A stretch of DNA of 48,732 nucleotides from Spirochaetia bacterium (GCA_025997795.1 BNVB01000011.1:1-48732), one strand, 5' to 3'. Positions 1 through 8,595 are shown, counted from the stretch's first letter. Program-made: numbers and translations. Notes: a model not told the origin generated them from the sequence alone.

Positions 1-549
1 CCGGTACGGTATGCCTGGGCGAGGAATTCCAAAATGTTTTCACTGCCCTATTACCCTCCCCCAGTGCAACATACTCCGCCAAGGCGCATTTACTGCATGC
101 GGGGCGGGTTTTCGCTGGGTGACGGAAGCGGCGGTAAAACCGCCTTTCCGCCGGTTGTTCCGTACTGGGGAATAGTCCCCAGTGCAACATACTCCGCCAA
201 GGCGCATTTACTGCATGCGGGGTGGGGTTTTCGCTGGGTGACGGAAGCGGCGGTAAAAACCGCCTTGGCGGGGAAAATACTCCGTACCGGGGAGGGCAAT
301 AGGGCAGTGAAAACGCTTGTAGAATTCGCCCAGGCATACCTACATTTGCTGGATCGCTTAAGATCGTCGCCGGGTACGGTATGCCTGGGCGAGGAATTCC
401 AAAATGTTTTCACTGCCCTATTACCCTCCCCCAGTGCAACATACTCCCGCCAAGGCGCATTTACTGTATGCGGGGCGGGTTTTCGCTGGGTGACGGAAGC
501 GGCGGTAAAACCGCCTTTCCGTCGGTTGTTCCGTACTGGGGAACAGTTC
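1..549. repeat. Cluster of long direct repeats (intergenic MITE-like unit)
   Basis: A unit of about 175 bp at 1-175 recurs at 373-549 with only a few changes (one extra C near 447 and scattered substitutions). A shorter copy of its second half lies at 181-272, starting AGTGCAACATACTCCGCC and running into the GGGTGACGGAAGCGGCGGTAAAA segment, given here as its two halves GGGTGACGGAAG and CGGCGGTAAAA. The region has no convincing gene: its open frames carry no SD and simply translate the repeats. The same unit appears in inverted orientation at about 1424-1656. This fits a non-autonomous mobile or recombinogenic intergenic repeat; no transposase gene of obvious match is adjacent. Confidence 0.85.
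291..429. repeat. Large palindrome, about 50-bp arms
   Basis: The left arm 291-340 begins GGAGGGCAATAGGGCAGTG and ends CCCAGGCATACC. The right arm 378-429 begins GGTATGCCTGGGCGAG and ends CCCTATTACCCTCC. They are near-perfect reverse complements separated by a 37-nt loop. Transcribed either way this would form a very long hairpin. The same palindrome, inverted, occurs at 1501-1656, so it is a mobile unit and not a one-off structure. Confidence 0.85.
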
Positions 550-572
550 CCTGTAATGGCGCATTTTTACAC

Positions 573-610
573 AAAAAAAAGGCTGTCCGTAAATCCGGAC
601 AGCCTTTTTG
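573..610 (-). terminator. Rho-independent terminator of the outer-membrane protein gene
   Basis: The arms GGCTGTCCG and CGGACAGCC form a perfect stem with a short loop (TAAAT on the plus strand). On the minus strand the stem is followed by a run of eight T. It sits about 32 bp beyond the stop codon of the minus-strand gene 642-1292. The flank on the other side has five T, so it may also stop read-through from the plus strand. Confidence 0.85.
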
Positions 611-641
611 AGGCGCCAAAGCGCCGTTTTTGCGGAAAAAA

Positions 642-1292
642 CTAGAACTTGTAACCTACGCCAATCTTGATGGTAGGACCATGGCCCCAGCGCCGCTTGG
701 CATCATCACCATCCCGTTTTGCCTCATCTACCGAGTCTTTTTCAGCCTTGTTTTGCAGTCTGATACCATACAGCAACTCGCCCCGGACATACAGTTGCTT
801 GGTAATAGGATAGTCAACACCGCCGCCAATCTGGATCCAGAGGGCACTGAAATCAGCAGCTTTGGGACCATTACCACCTTTATCAAAATTATCGCCATTT
901 TTATCTTTTGCTGAAACGGCAAAGCGATACTCAATACCCAGCAGGGGGAAGGCGGTAATTTTACCAAAGGTAAAGGGATATTTACCCAAGAGGCTAAAAC
1001 CAAGGTTCATGATTTTATATTTTTCATCCGAACCTCCGGTCGGGCTCATCGTACCGAAGCCATAGATAAAATCAACACCCACTTCGGCATAGGTAGCGTC
1101 AAAAAAGGCAAAAGCCCCAGGCCCAAACCAGGGGGTTTTGTAGGCATCAGTGCTCCCAATTTTCATTCCACCACCCAGGTCTCCGGCAAACAAGACGCCG
1201 CCGCCGGCGCTCATTTTAAGCGCAGGCGGTGCCGCGAAGGCCGCCGATGCGATCATCGCGGCAAAAAGAACCACAATCAATGCTTTCTTCAT
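642..1292 (-). CDS. Outer-membrane beta-barrel protein (hypothetical porin-like)
   Basis: The protein has 216 residues. The N-terminus MKKALIVVLFAAMIASAAFA is a clear Sec signal peptide ending in AFA. The mature part alternates polar and hydrophobic residues, is rich in Gly and aromatics, and ends in IKIGVGYKF with a terminal Phe, as expected of a BAM-assembled barrel. There is one lysine/aspartate-rich loop near residues 180-200. The start is supported by AGGAG seven bases upstream and a strong promoter at 1384-1412; a terminator follows. It is likely a small 8-10 strand outer-membrane protein of the kind common in treponemes; the ligand is unknown. The gene and its promoter are bracketed by long inverted repeats. 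Confidence 0.75.
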   Translation of the reverse strand: MKKALIVVLFAAMIASAAFAAPPALKMSAGGGVLFAGDLGGGMKIGSTDAYKTPWFGPGAFAFFDATYAEVGVDFIYGFGTMSPTGGSDEKYKIMNLGFSLLGKYPFTFGKITAFPLLGIEYRFAVSAKDKNGDNFDKGGNGPKAADFSALWIQIGGGVDYPITKQLYVRGELLYGIRLQNKAEKDSVDEAKRDGDDAKRRWGHGPTIKIGVGYKF

Positions 1293-1327
1293 AAAAAACT
1301 CCTATCCACAGATATTCAAATATTAAC

Positions 1328-1343
1328 CCGCCCCTACGGGCGG
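1328..1343 (-). promoter_or_regulatory. Hairpin in the 5' leader of the outer-membrane protein gene
   Basis: The sequence CCGCCC-CTAC-GGGCGG forms a perfect 6-bp GC stem in the leader of about 85 nt between the promoter and the start codon. It may stabilise the messenger. The role is inference. Confidence 0.5.
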
Positions 1344-1383
1344 AAAAGACCAATTTTTACCTACACAAAGGTACATTACTTAA

Positions 1384-1412
1384 ATTATCGCACAAAAATG
1401 GTAAAATGTCAA
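1384..1412 (-). promoter_or_regulatory. Sigma-70 type promoter of the outer-membrane protein gene
   Basis: Reading the minus strand, TTGACA (1412-1407) is followed by exactly 17 bp and GATAAT (1389-1384). This is a near-consensus housekeeping promoter about 90 bp upstream of the gene ending at 642. Confidence 0.75.
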
Positions 1413-1423
1413 GTCCCTCGGTG

Positions 1424-1656
1424 GGTTTTACCGCCGCTTCCGTCACCCAGCGAAAACCCCACCCGCATATGCGCCCTGGCGGGGAGTATGTTGCACTGGG
1501 GGAGGGTAATAGGGCAGTGAAAACATTTTGGAATTCCTCGCCCAGGCATACCGTACCGGCGAAGAATTCCGCCTAGGCGAAGATCTTAAACAATCCAGCA
1601 AATGTAGGTATGCCTGGGCGAATTCTACAAGTCTTTTCACTGCCCTATTACCCTCC
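1424..1656. repeat. Inverted copy of the 1-549 repeat with palindrome
   Basis: Positions 1424-1500 are the reverse complement of the AGTGCAACATACTCCGCC to GCGGTAAAAC segment seen at about 63-140 and 432-515. Positions 1501-1552 and 1607-1656 form the 50-bp palindromic arms with a 54-nt loop. The reverse complement aligns with 291-429, including the loop motif CAGCAAATGTAGGTATGCC. With the copies at 1-549 it brackets the gene at 642-1292 as inverted repeats about 0.9 kb apart. The right end stops about 30 bp short of the stop codon of the Rpn-family gene. Confidence 0.85.
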
Positions 1657-1688
1657 CCGGTACGGAGCTTACACGCCAAGGCTCAGCC

Positions 1689-2594
1689 CTATAACTTGGC
1701 AATTTCTCCCACCGGCAGACCCGTATACCCAGCGATCTGGTTTTCAGGTACACCCCCGCTTTTCATATTGCGGGCAATTTCCAGCTGTTTTTGTATAACT
1801 TGGGACAGTCCTTGAGACAATCCCTGAGATAAGCCTTGCGATAACCCTTGGGACAATCCATCTTCCACCCCTTCCTCATAACGGACCGCAAGGGCATCGT
1901 CCATGTTCCATTCTGTAAGCAGCATATTTTGTACCTCCGAAGCATTGGTTTCCAAAAACACCCGTAAGGTATCTTGTTTTATACACCAGTTTATCGCCTT
2001 TTTTAGCGCATTTTCCAGGCCAAGACCGGCTGTCTCGTATTCCCGGATTTTGGCTATCAACAGGGCGTAATCAGCCAGGGTTCTACTCTGCTTTTCCAAA
2101 TCCGGGTTGCGGCCATGGTTGATGTTATAAACCGTTACAACAAGCTCAAGATCAATACTATCATGGTTTTCCGCTTTTTCAAAGTGATCTGACAGCTTCA
2201 CCACACTTGAAGCCGGACATTCGCCGGGGCCGTTGTACAGTACAATGAATTCCGGCCGGGGAATGCTTAGCTGTTTGCTGCTGTAGAGCCGTTTGTTGTC
2301 GATGAGCTTTTCGTAAATACGGCCTATATAGAGCAGGAGCCGGACTGCCATATTAGGATTGATGGTACTTTGATGTTCCAGCAGAACCACCAGCTTATCG
2401 TCGATGGTAAAGGAGACATCATTGATCCGTTCCATAAACATCACATCAGAGAGGGTATTGATGGTGATTTTGGCTGATTCATCGTACAGGGTTCCTCTTT
2501 TAGAGGCCAAAGCGTTGTACAGTTCCCGGAGCCGGTCCGGATCGCTAAAGAGCAGCGTAAAAACGCTGGATTTGTATTGTCTGTTTACTGCCAT
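1689..2594 (-). CDS. Rpn family PD-(D/E)XK nuclease / putative transposase
   Basis: The protein has 301 residues and the look of the PDDEXK_2 / TIGR01784 / Rpn family. It opens with a short basic stretch, then LYNAL, then an ND.SF.IDDKLVVLLEHQST block that holds the Asp and Glu-x-Gln of the nuclease core. The family motif NPNMAVRLLLYIGRIYEKL follows. These proteins are linked to RecA-independent recombination and proliferate as cargo of mobile DNA. Near the C-terminus (about residues 245-264) there are five tandem GLSQ repeats encoded by a 12-bp repeat, then an amphipathic helix. The start is supported by GGAGG upstream. A palindromic repeat abuts its 3' end, so repeat and nuclease may be associated. 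Confidence 0.8.
   Translation of the reverse strand: MAVNRQYKSSVFTLLFSDPDRLRELYNALASKRGTLYDESAKITINTLSDVMFMERINDVSFTIDDKLVVLLEHQSTINPNMAVRLLLYIGRIYEKLIDNKRLYSSKQLSIPRPEFIVLYNGPGECPASSVVKLSDHFEKAENHDSIDLELVVTVYNINHGRNPDLEKQSRTLADYALLIAKIREYETAGLGLENALKKAINWCIKQDTLRVFLETNASEVQNMLLTEWNMDDALAVRYEEGVEDGLSQGLSQGLSQGLSQGLSQVIQKQLEIARNMKSGGVPENQIAGYTGLPVGEIAKL
1800..1859 (-). repeat. Five 12-bp tandem repeats encoding GLSQ
   Basis: Five consecutive 12-bp units such as GGATTGTCCCAA encode Gly-Leu-Ser-Gln inside the Rpn-family gene. The units differ at wobble positions (TTG, TTA and CTG for Leu; TCC, TCG and TCT for Ser), so the repeat is old or maintained. Changes in copy number would keep the frame. 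Such hydrophilic repeats before the C-terminal helix are common in this family. Confidence 0.9.
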
Positions 2595-2602
2595 AAGAAC
2601 CT

Positions 2603-2627
2603 CCGTAAACCCTGGTGGGGCTTACGG
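2603..2627 (-). promoter_or_regulatory. Hairpin abutting the ribosome binding site of the Rpn-family gene
   Basis: On the minus strand CCGTAA and TTACGG pair around a GCCCC...GGG interior, and the 3' arm runs directly into the AGG of the SD. The hairpin could partly hide the ribosome binding site and limit translation, as leader hairpins do for some transposase genes. The function is inference. Confidence 0.45.
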
Positions 2628-2716
2628 TATATATAGGGTACTGTCCTTCATGGCGCTTGTATGAAATAAGAAAAAGAGCCATAAAATTTTTTGCCTTCTC
2701 AATTGTCATAATAGTA

Positions 2717-2755
2717 TTGACAAGTATTGACAGGGTCATTATTTTTAGGTATGTT
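2717..2755 (+). promoter_or_regulatory. Promoter of the RND efflux operon
   Basis: TTGACA at 2727-2732, 17 bp, then TATGTT at 2750-2755. A second TTGACA lies ten bases upstream (2717-2722) as a direct repeat. The -10 hexamer is the first half of the palindromic operator at 2750-2775, so repressor binding would block polymerase directly. The leader to the first gene is about 115 nt and AT-rich. Confidence 0.65.
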
Positions 2756-2775
2756 AACGACTGGTCGTTAACATA
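2750..2775. promoter_or_regulatory. Perfect 12-2-12 inverted repeat, TetR-type operator
   Basis: TATGTTAACGAC and GTCGTTAACATA are perfect reverse complements separated by TG. Size, symmetry and the central GAC..GTC match operators of TetR-family repressors, which often control RND pumps. It overlaps the -10 box of the efflux operon promoter. No TetR-family gene is present in this window, so the repressor would be encoded elsewhere. Confidence 0.7.
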
Positions 2776-2879
2776 TCGGTCTTAAAATAGACCAATGTAA
2801 TGTAACCAATGCGTAATATTCTACGTTATTGTATTATATCGCAATAAATTGTAAGATTTAGTGAGAAAGCGGAGTAGTT

Positions 2880-4298
2880 ATGAACGTAAAGATACCCGGA
2901 TTATTCCGGTTTTGGGCAATAAGCCTTTTCCTGGTTCTTGCGCCTCTGGTGTTTGCCCAGGAAACCCGGTCCACAGAGCCCCGGTCTTCGGGGCCGCTTG
3001 CCATAACGCCGGACAAGGCGGTAGAAATGGCTATTGACCACAATTTGAGCCTCCAGCAGGCCCAAATTGGCAATGAAGCCAAGCGCCGGGCGGCCCAGAC
3101 CCCCTGGAATGTATTTATCCCCACCGTAGAAGTGGCGGGAACTCTGGGCCGGTTGAATAAGGCGCCCCAAGCAACAGTAATACCTTTTCCAGCGCCTATT
3201 GGTACTGTTACCATGGGAGAGGCAAGTCCTCAATGGCGGCTTTCCGCATCGCTTCAGGCTACGCTGAACCTCAACGTTGGTACCTTTATGGGGATCAAAC
3301 AAACCGTAGAGGAATACCACGCGGGGCTTGTTACCGTAGAAAAGGCAAAACTCCAGCTGGAACGGGATATCCGCAAGGCCTACTATAGTATGCTTCTGGC
3401 AAAGGAACAGATCGCCCTGCTCCGGGACAATTATGACAACGCCGAACGGCAGGTTACCATGGCCCAGGCAAATTACCGGGCGGGGCTTATCCCGGAGGTA
3501 AATCTGTTACAGGTACAGGTGGCCCGGGAAAACATGAGGCCCCGGATCGACGAGGCGGAAAATGCTTACCGCATGGCCATGGCTTCTTTTGCCCTTTTTT
3601 TGGGTCTGCCCTACGATACCGAATTTGAACTGGCGGCCCTGCCGGGTACGGTAACATTTATCACCCTGGAAGCCCAGGATTTAATAACCCAGGCGGCTTC
3701 CAAAAAGCCCGATATTGAGGAACTGCGGCGCAGGCTTTCTGCCCTTAAGGCGCAAAAAACAGCGCTGTTTTATACCCTCTACACCCCCACTGTTTCTCTT
3801 GGTTTCAACATGGATCCCACTTTTGGCGGAGATCCCTTTAAAGACAAGTTGTTTGAAAGATCCCAGTGGAAACAGCAGTCGGGTATGTTCAGGGTCACTC
3901 TGGCCTGGCGGCTTAATGCGCTTATTCCCTTTACCGTTGAACATCAAAGTTACCTCGCCATGGGCGATGCGGTAAAGTCTCTGGACCTGGGTCTTTCCCA
4001 GGCAGTGCAGGGAACCGAAGTGGAAGTGTACAACATTATTATGCAGTTGGAAAAAACCAGAACCACCACAGAAGCCCAGCGAATGACGGTGGAACTGGCG
4101 GAACGGACCCTGCGCCTTTCCCAGACTGCCTACCAAAACGGCCTTAAACAGTACATTGAAGTGCGGAACGATGAACTGGCCTTAAGCGAAGCCCGGCTGG
4201 GGGCGCTGCAGCAGAACTATAATTACCTTATGGGTCTGCTTGATCTTGAATATGCCATAGGGGCTCCCTTTGGAACCCTAAGCGGAGGAAATAAGTGA
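2880..4298 (+). CDS. TolC-family outer-membrane efflux channel
   Basis: The protein has 472 residues, the usual length for the family. A signal peptide of about 26 residues ends VFAQE. Two outer-membrane-efflux-protein repeats follow, made of long amphipathic helices with TolC-like signatures: an early AITPDKAVEMAIDHNLSLQQA block and, in the second half, TAYQNGLKQYIEVRNDELAL then LGALQQNYNYLMGLLDLEYA. It would form the trimeric outer-membrane duct of the pump encoded just downstream. It is first in a four-gene operon behind the operator at 2750-2775. Its stop overlaps the GTG of the next gene by 4 bp, indicating translational coupling. Confidence 0.9.
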   Translation: MNVKIPGLFRFWAISLFLVLAPLVFAQETRSTEPRSSGPLAITPDKAVEMAIDHNLSLQQAQIGNEAKRRAAQTPWNVFIPTVEVAGTLGRLNKAPQATVIPFPAPIGTVTMGEASPQWRLSASLQATLNLNVGTFMGIKQTVEEYHAGLVTVEKAKLQLERDIRKAYYSMLLAKEQIALLRDNYDNAERQVTMAQANYRAGLIPEVNLLQVQVARENMRPRIDEAENAYRMAMASFALFLGLPYDTEFELAALPGTVTFITLEAQDLITQAASKKPDIEELRRRLSALKAQKTALFYTLYTPTVSLGFNMDPTFGGDPFKDKLFERSQWKQQSGMFRVTLAWRLNALIPFTVEHQSYLAMGDAVKSLDLGLSQAVQGTEVEVYNIIMQLEKTRTTTEAQRMTVELAERTLRLSQTAYQNGLKQYIEVRNDELALSEARLGALQQNYNYLMGLLDLEYAIGAPFGTLSGGNK

Positions 4299-5356
4299 AA
4301 AAGCTGAATTGTGTTAATCGCGTAAAACGGGTTCTTCTTACGGCGCTGTTTATACCGGCGCTTTTTTTAACATCATGCAAAAAAGACGGCCCCGGCGGTC
4401 CCGCCAAAGAAGCGCCGGTGTTTGCCGTTAATACTGCCGCAGCAGTAGAGGGCCAGGTTTGGGATTATATCGCCCTTTCCGGAGACATTATCGCCGGGTC
4501 CACGGTGGATGTATATTCCGATGTGGCCGGCAAGGTAACACGGGTGTATGTGGATATAGGCCGCCGTGTTACCCAGGGTACTCCCATTGCCGCAGTGGAT
4601 CCCAGTAAGCCGGGCATGAACTACATTCCCGGCGTAACCTCCGCGCCGATTAGCGGAACTATCGTTGCCCTGCCTGCCCAGGTGGGGGCCACGGTTAACC
4701 AGCAGGTACCCCTGGCCCGCATTTCCGGCAGCGGCGCCCTGGAAATAAAACTCTATGTGGCGGAGCGGTTTATTTCCAAGGTGGCCATGGGCCAGCCCTG
4801 CGAAATAAGCCTGGATGCATGGCCGGGAGAAATTTTCCGCGGTACCGTTACCGAGGTAAGCCCCGTGGTGGATCCCGCTTCCCGGACCATGGAAGTAAAA
4901 ATAAACGTGGCCAACCAGGGGGACAAACTCCGGGAAGGAATGTTCGCCAAAGTTAGACTTATTACCGAACAAAAAGAAAACATCGTCAAGATTCCTTCTT
5001 CTGCGCTTATCCAGCGTTTTGGAGAAGATTACATCTATGTGGTGGAGGAATTGCCTGCTTCCCAAACAGAAGCCGCGGCCGCAGTTGAAGAAAAAAAAGG
5101 TTTCTTTGCTTCGCTCTTTTCCCGTTTTATAAAGAAAAAAACCCCGGAAGCAGAAGAAAAAAAACCGGAACCTCCTAAACAGTATGTTGCCAAAAAACGG
5201 ATCGTAAAACCGGGTATCCTTATTGACGGAGTTCTGGAAATTGTAGAAGGCCTTAAACCCAACGAAGAATTTATTGTCAAAGGCCAAACCCTGCTGAACG
5301 ACGGTTCCCGGGTTAACGTGATCGAACGGGTACAGCCCCTGAGCACGGAACGCTAG
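4295..5356 (+). CDS. RND pump periplasmic adaptor (membrane fusion lipoprotein)
   Basis: The protein has 353 residues and starts at GTG, preceded by GGAGGA at 4284-4289. An N-terminal segment ends in the lipobox LTSC with Cys28, so it is a lipoprotein of the inner membrane. Biotinyl-lipoyl-like and beta-barrel segments follow (GDIIAGSTVDVYSDVAGKV; PGEIFRGTVTEVSPVVDPAS). The helical hairpin appears short. A charged Lys/Glu/Pro-rich insertion with a Phe-rich patch (about residues 253-300) interrupts the membrane-proximal domain and is not typical of the family. It bridges the TolC-like channel and the RND pump. Confidence 0.88.
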   Translation: MKKLNCVNRVKRVLLTALFIPALFLTSCKKDGPGGPAKEAPVFAVNTAAAVEGQVWDYIALSGDIIAGSTVDVYSDVAGKVTRVYVDIGRRVTQGTPIAAVDPSKPGMNYIPGVTSAPISGTIVALPAQVGATVNQQVPLARISGSGALEIKLYVAERFISKVAMGQPCEISLDAWPGEIFRGTVTEVSPVVDPASRTMEVKINVANQGDKLREGMFAKVRLITEQKENIVKIPSSALIQRFGEDYIYVVEELPASQTEAAAAVEEKKGFFASLFSRFIKKKTPEAEEKKPEPPKQYVAKKRIVKPGILIDGVLEIVEGLKPNEEFIVKGQTLLNDGSRVNVIERVQPLSTER

Positions 5357-5364
5357 GAGGAACC

Positions 5365-8300
5365 ATGAGCGTCGCTAAAACAGTAGTTGGAAGACCAACC
5401 ACGATCTTTATCATTTTTTGTCTCTTCATAGGCCTTGGGTTTTTTGCCCTTATTAACCTGCGTATCGACCTGTATCCGGAAATTAATCCCCCCTATCTCC
5501 TGGTAATAACCCAGTACCCCGGCGCCGGCCCGGAAGAAGTGGAGCGGACCGTGGTGCGTCCTCTGGAAGCGGCCCTGTCTTCGGTCTCCAGCCTGGAAAA
5601 GGTAACTTCCACATCCTCCAAAGGATCAGGAACGGTGGTCATGCAGTTTACCTACGGTACAGATCTTTCCGATGCGGCCAATTCGGTGCGTGACTCCCTG
5701 GAACGGGTACGGACCGCGTTACCCACCGGGGCGGACTCGCCGATGATCTTTAAGTTTGATCCTTCCATGATACCGATCATGGGCCTTATGGTAAAAGGCA
5801 ACAGGTCCCCGGAAGAACTGCGGGAAATTGCCGACAATACCATTATTCCCCGGATTGAACAAACCCCTGGTGTTGCTACTGCCAGCCTTAATGGAGGCCG
5901 GGAAAAAATTATCAGAGTAGAAATACCCCAGAGCCGCCTTGAAGCATACGGCCTTACGGTAACCCAGATCCAGCAGATGCTGGCGGTGAATAACAACCAG
6001 GTTGCTGCGGGAACAATTACCGAAGAAGGAATGTCCTACATTCTAACCACCATGGGTGAATATAAAACGCTGGAAGAAATTCGCAGCACGGTTATTTCCT
6101 ATCAGGGCGGGGGCCTTGTAAATGGAAGGGCCCTGCCCCGGAGCGTGTACCTGCGGGACCTGGCCAATATTACCGAAGGATACCGGGATCAGACCAGCAC
6201 CGTATTGGTTGACGGCGTAGCATCGGTAATGCTGATGGTGCAGAAACAGAGCGGAAAAAATTCCGTTCAAACCGCCAAAGATCTTAGGCAGCGGATAGCA
6301 CGGATTCAGCGGGAGATACCCCAGGATTTAACGATAACCGAGTTGTTCAATACCACCGACGAAATTGAAAATTCCATCAGCCAGGTTGTTTCCGCCGCCG
6401 TAAGCGGCGCAGTTCTGGCCATTCTGATTCTTTTTGTTTTTCTCCGTTCCATTAAGTCAACGCTTATTATTGGTATTTCCATACCCATTTCCCTGATCGT
6501 TACGATCATGACCATGTACTTTGCCGGCCTTACCCTTAACCTGATGACCCTGGCGGGACTTGTTTTGGGGGTTGGTATGCTGGTAGACAATTCCATTGTT
6601 ATTCTGGAAAACATCTACCATTACCGGGAAAAGGGGGCCAAACTTAAACCAGCGGCGATTTTGGGAACCTCGGAAATGGTGGTGGCCATTGTGGCCTCTA
6701 CCTTAACAACAATCTGTGTTTTTGCACCCCTGGTGATGTTTCAGGGCCTTTTGGAAATGGCCGGCGAAATGTTTGCGGGTCTGGCCTTTACGGTGGTTAT
6801 CTCCCTTTCTGTTTCGCTTTTTGTAGCCATGTTTCTGGTGCCGGTTCTTTCCAGCCATTACCTGCCCCTGGTTACCCGTAAGCAAAAACCGCTTACCGGG
6901 CCTTTTGTGAAACTGGATAAAAAATTTGAAAGCTTTTTTACCTGGCTTGACGAAGAATACCGCCGGGCGATACGCAAAGTGCTCAATCACAAGGGCATTG
7001 TTATCCTGGTACTTGTCGTGTTGTTTATAGGAAGTATGTTCCTTGTTCCGGTGATTGGCTGGGTATTCATGCCCCAGGAGGAAGCGGATAATGTTTCGAT
7101 AAATGCCACCCTTCCCATGGGTACCGCTTTGGCCCAAACCGAATCGGTATTACAGCAGCTGCAGAACATTGTAGAAAAAGAAATTGATAAAGCCGCCTAT
7201 AAAGAACTTATCCTTAGAGCCGGAGGGGGCGGTATGTTTTCTTCCGGCGGCAGTAACAGCGGTTCACTGCGGATAAGCCTGGTGGATTACAAAGATCGTA
7301 TCCTTTCTGCGGAGGATATCAAAACCAAACTTCGCTCGCACTTTAACGAATTCCCGGGAGTATCCTTTTCCTTTGGCGGCGGCTTTGGCGGCGGCGGTAT
7401 GGGGAGCGGCAACCCCATTGATGTGGTACTCCGTACCGACGACCTGGTAAAAGGCAAGGCCCTGGCGGACAAAATTGCAGCGCTTATCAAGGAAAGAATT
7501 CCCGAAGCCACCGAACCCAATGTGGACTTGACCGACGGGCTTCCCCAGATTGAAATTGAAATTAACCGGGAAAAACTCTACGCCCTGGGTCTTAACACCT
7601 ATACGGTGGGGAACGAAATTAAAGCCGCCGTAGACGGCATTACCGCCACCAGGTACAAAAGCGGCGGTACCGATTATGATGTGGTGCTGATCCTGGCAGA
7701 AGCGGACCGCAGTACCCGGCCGGCGCTGGATCAGATCTTTATTAACAGCCAGATTGCAGGCAAGATTCCCCTTTCCAGTTTTGCCACCTACAAGGAAGGG
7801 GCAGGACCCCTTACCATCAGGCGGGAAAATCAAAGCCGGGTAATCCACATCACTGCCGGTTCGGTAAAGGGCGCCAAACTTAATGAACTGGGCGGCAAAG
7901 TGCAAAGCCTTATCACCGCCGAAATTCCCGCAGAAGATGATGTGGTCATTGAATATGCCGGGGACAATGCCGACATGATGAAGATGATGCGGAACTTTGC
8001 GTTGATCCTTCTGGTGGCGGCCTTCCTGGTATTTGGGGTTATGGCCAGTCTTTTTGAATCCTTTAAGGATCCGTTTATTATCATCTTTACCATACCGCTT
8101 TCGATGATTGGTATTGTCATTATTTACCTGATTACCGGAACGGTCTTTAACGTTCTTACCGCCGTAGGGCTGCTGGTGCTTCTGGGGGTTATCGTCAACA
8201 ACGGTATAGTCCTTGTGGACTATACCAACCTGCTTCGTAAACGGGGTTATTCCCTGGTGGATGCCTGCGTGGAAGCGGCGGGAAACCGCCTGCGGCCCAT

Positions 8301-8595
8301 ACTTATGTCTACCCTGACTACCATTCTGGGCCTTGTACCCATGGCCTTTTTCCCCGGTGAAGGTTCGGAACTGGTGGCGCCCATCGGAAAAACCGTGATG
8401 GGCGGATTAACCTTTGGCACGGTGATGACGCTGTTTTTAATGCCCACCATTTATGCCATTATGAACAAGAAGGATGATGAACGGCGGATCAGGGCAGAAG
8501 CCCGGCGGGAAGCCATTGCCGCCGGTTTTAGCGGCAAAGCCGCCGCTTCCTTTGCGGAACATGCGGTAGAGGAGGAAGAACATGCAGAGGGTTGA
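5365..8595 (+). CDS. RND efflux pump, AcrB/SwrC-like HAE family
   Basis: The protein has 1076 residues, as expected for a full-length RND transporter with two six-plus-six helix halves and two large periplasmic loops. The N-terminus VVGRPTTIFIIFCLFIGLG and the loop motif YPGAGPEEVERTVVRPLE are diagnostic. TM4 carries GVGMLVDNSIVILENI: the first proton-relay Asp is present and the second is Asn, as in the SwrC-type branch. Glycine-rich loops lie near residues 620-640 and 670-685. AGGAGG sits just before the ATG. Substrates cannot be read from the sequence; drugs, bile salts or lipids are possible. The last codons overlap the next gene by 14 bp. Confidence 0.93.
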   Translation: MSVAKTVVGRPTTIFIIFCLFIGLGFFALINLRIDLYPEINPPYLLVITQYPGAGPEEVERTVVRPLEAALSSVSSLEKVTSTSSKGSGTVVMQFTYGTDLSDAANSVRDSLERVRTALPTGADSPMIFKFDPSMIPIMGLMVKGNRSPEELREIADNTIIPRIEQTPGVATASLNGGREKIIRVEIPQSRLEAYGLTVTQIQQMLAVNNNQVAAGTITEEGMSYILTTMGEYKTLEEIRSTVISYQGGGLVNGRALPRSVYLRDLANITEGYRDQTSTVLVDGVASVMLMVQKQSGKNSVQTAKDLRQRIARIQREIPQDLTITELFNTTDEIENSISQVVSAAVSGAVLAILILFVFLRSIKSTLIIGISIPISLIVTIMTMYFAGLTLNLMTLAGLVLGVGMLVDNSIVILENIYHYREKGAKLKPAAILGTSEMVVAIVASTLTTICVFAPLVMFQGLLEMAGEMFAGLAFTVVISLSVSLFVAMFLVPVLSSHYLPLVTRKQKPLTGPFVKLDKKFESFFTWLDEEYRRAIRKVLNHKGIVILVLVVLFIGSMFLVPVIGWVFMPQEEADNVSINATLPMGTALAQTESVLQQLQNIVEKEIDKAAYKELILRAGGGGMFSSGGSNSGSLRISLVDYKDRILSAEDIKTKLRSHFNEFPGVSFSFGGGFGGGGMGSGNPIDVVLRTDDLVKGKALADKIAALIKERIPEATEPNVDLTDGLPQIEIEINREKLYALGLNTYTVGNEIKAAVDGITATRYKSGGTDYDVVLILAEADRSTRPALDQIFINSQIAGKIPLSSFATYKEGAGPLTIRRENQSRVIHITAGSVKGAKLNELGGKVQSLITAEIPAEDDVVIEYAGDNADMMKMMRNFALILLVAAFLVFGVMASLFESFKDPFIIIFTIPLSMIGIVIIYLITGTVFNVLTAVGLLVLLGVIVNNGIVLVDYTNLLRKRGYSLVDACVEAAGNRLRPILMSTLTTILGLVPMAFFPGEGSELVAPIGKTVMGGLTFGTVMTLFLMPTIYAIMNKKDDERRIRAEARREAIAAGFSGKAAASFAEHAVEEEEHAEG

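Noticed and set aside
1..549. Possible CRISPR array
   Set aside because: Repeat units are long (90-175 bp), include large palindromes, and have no regular spacers or cas genes.
34..645. Open frames within the 1-549 repeats
   Set aside because: They are translations of palindromic repeats, appear in several frames and both strands, and lack SD or family motifs.
2490..2506. CCTCTTTTAGAGG in the Rpn-family gene as another palindromic element
   Set aside because: The centre is one base longer, the outer arms do not pair, and the protein there aligns with the family without an insertion.
4373..5287. A 304-codon antisense frame opposite the RND adaptor
   Set aside because: No SD, Phe/Gly/His-rich composition and full overlap with a clear lipoprotein adaptor gene.
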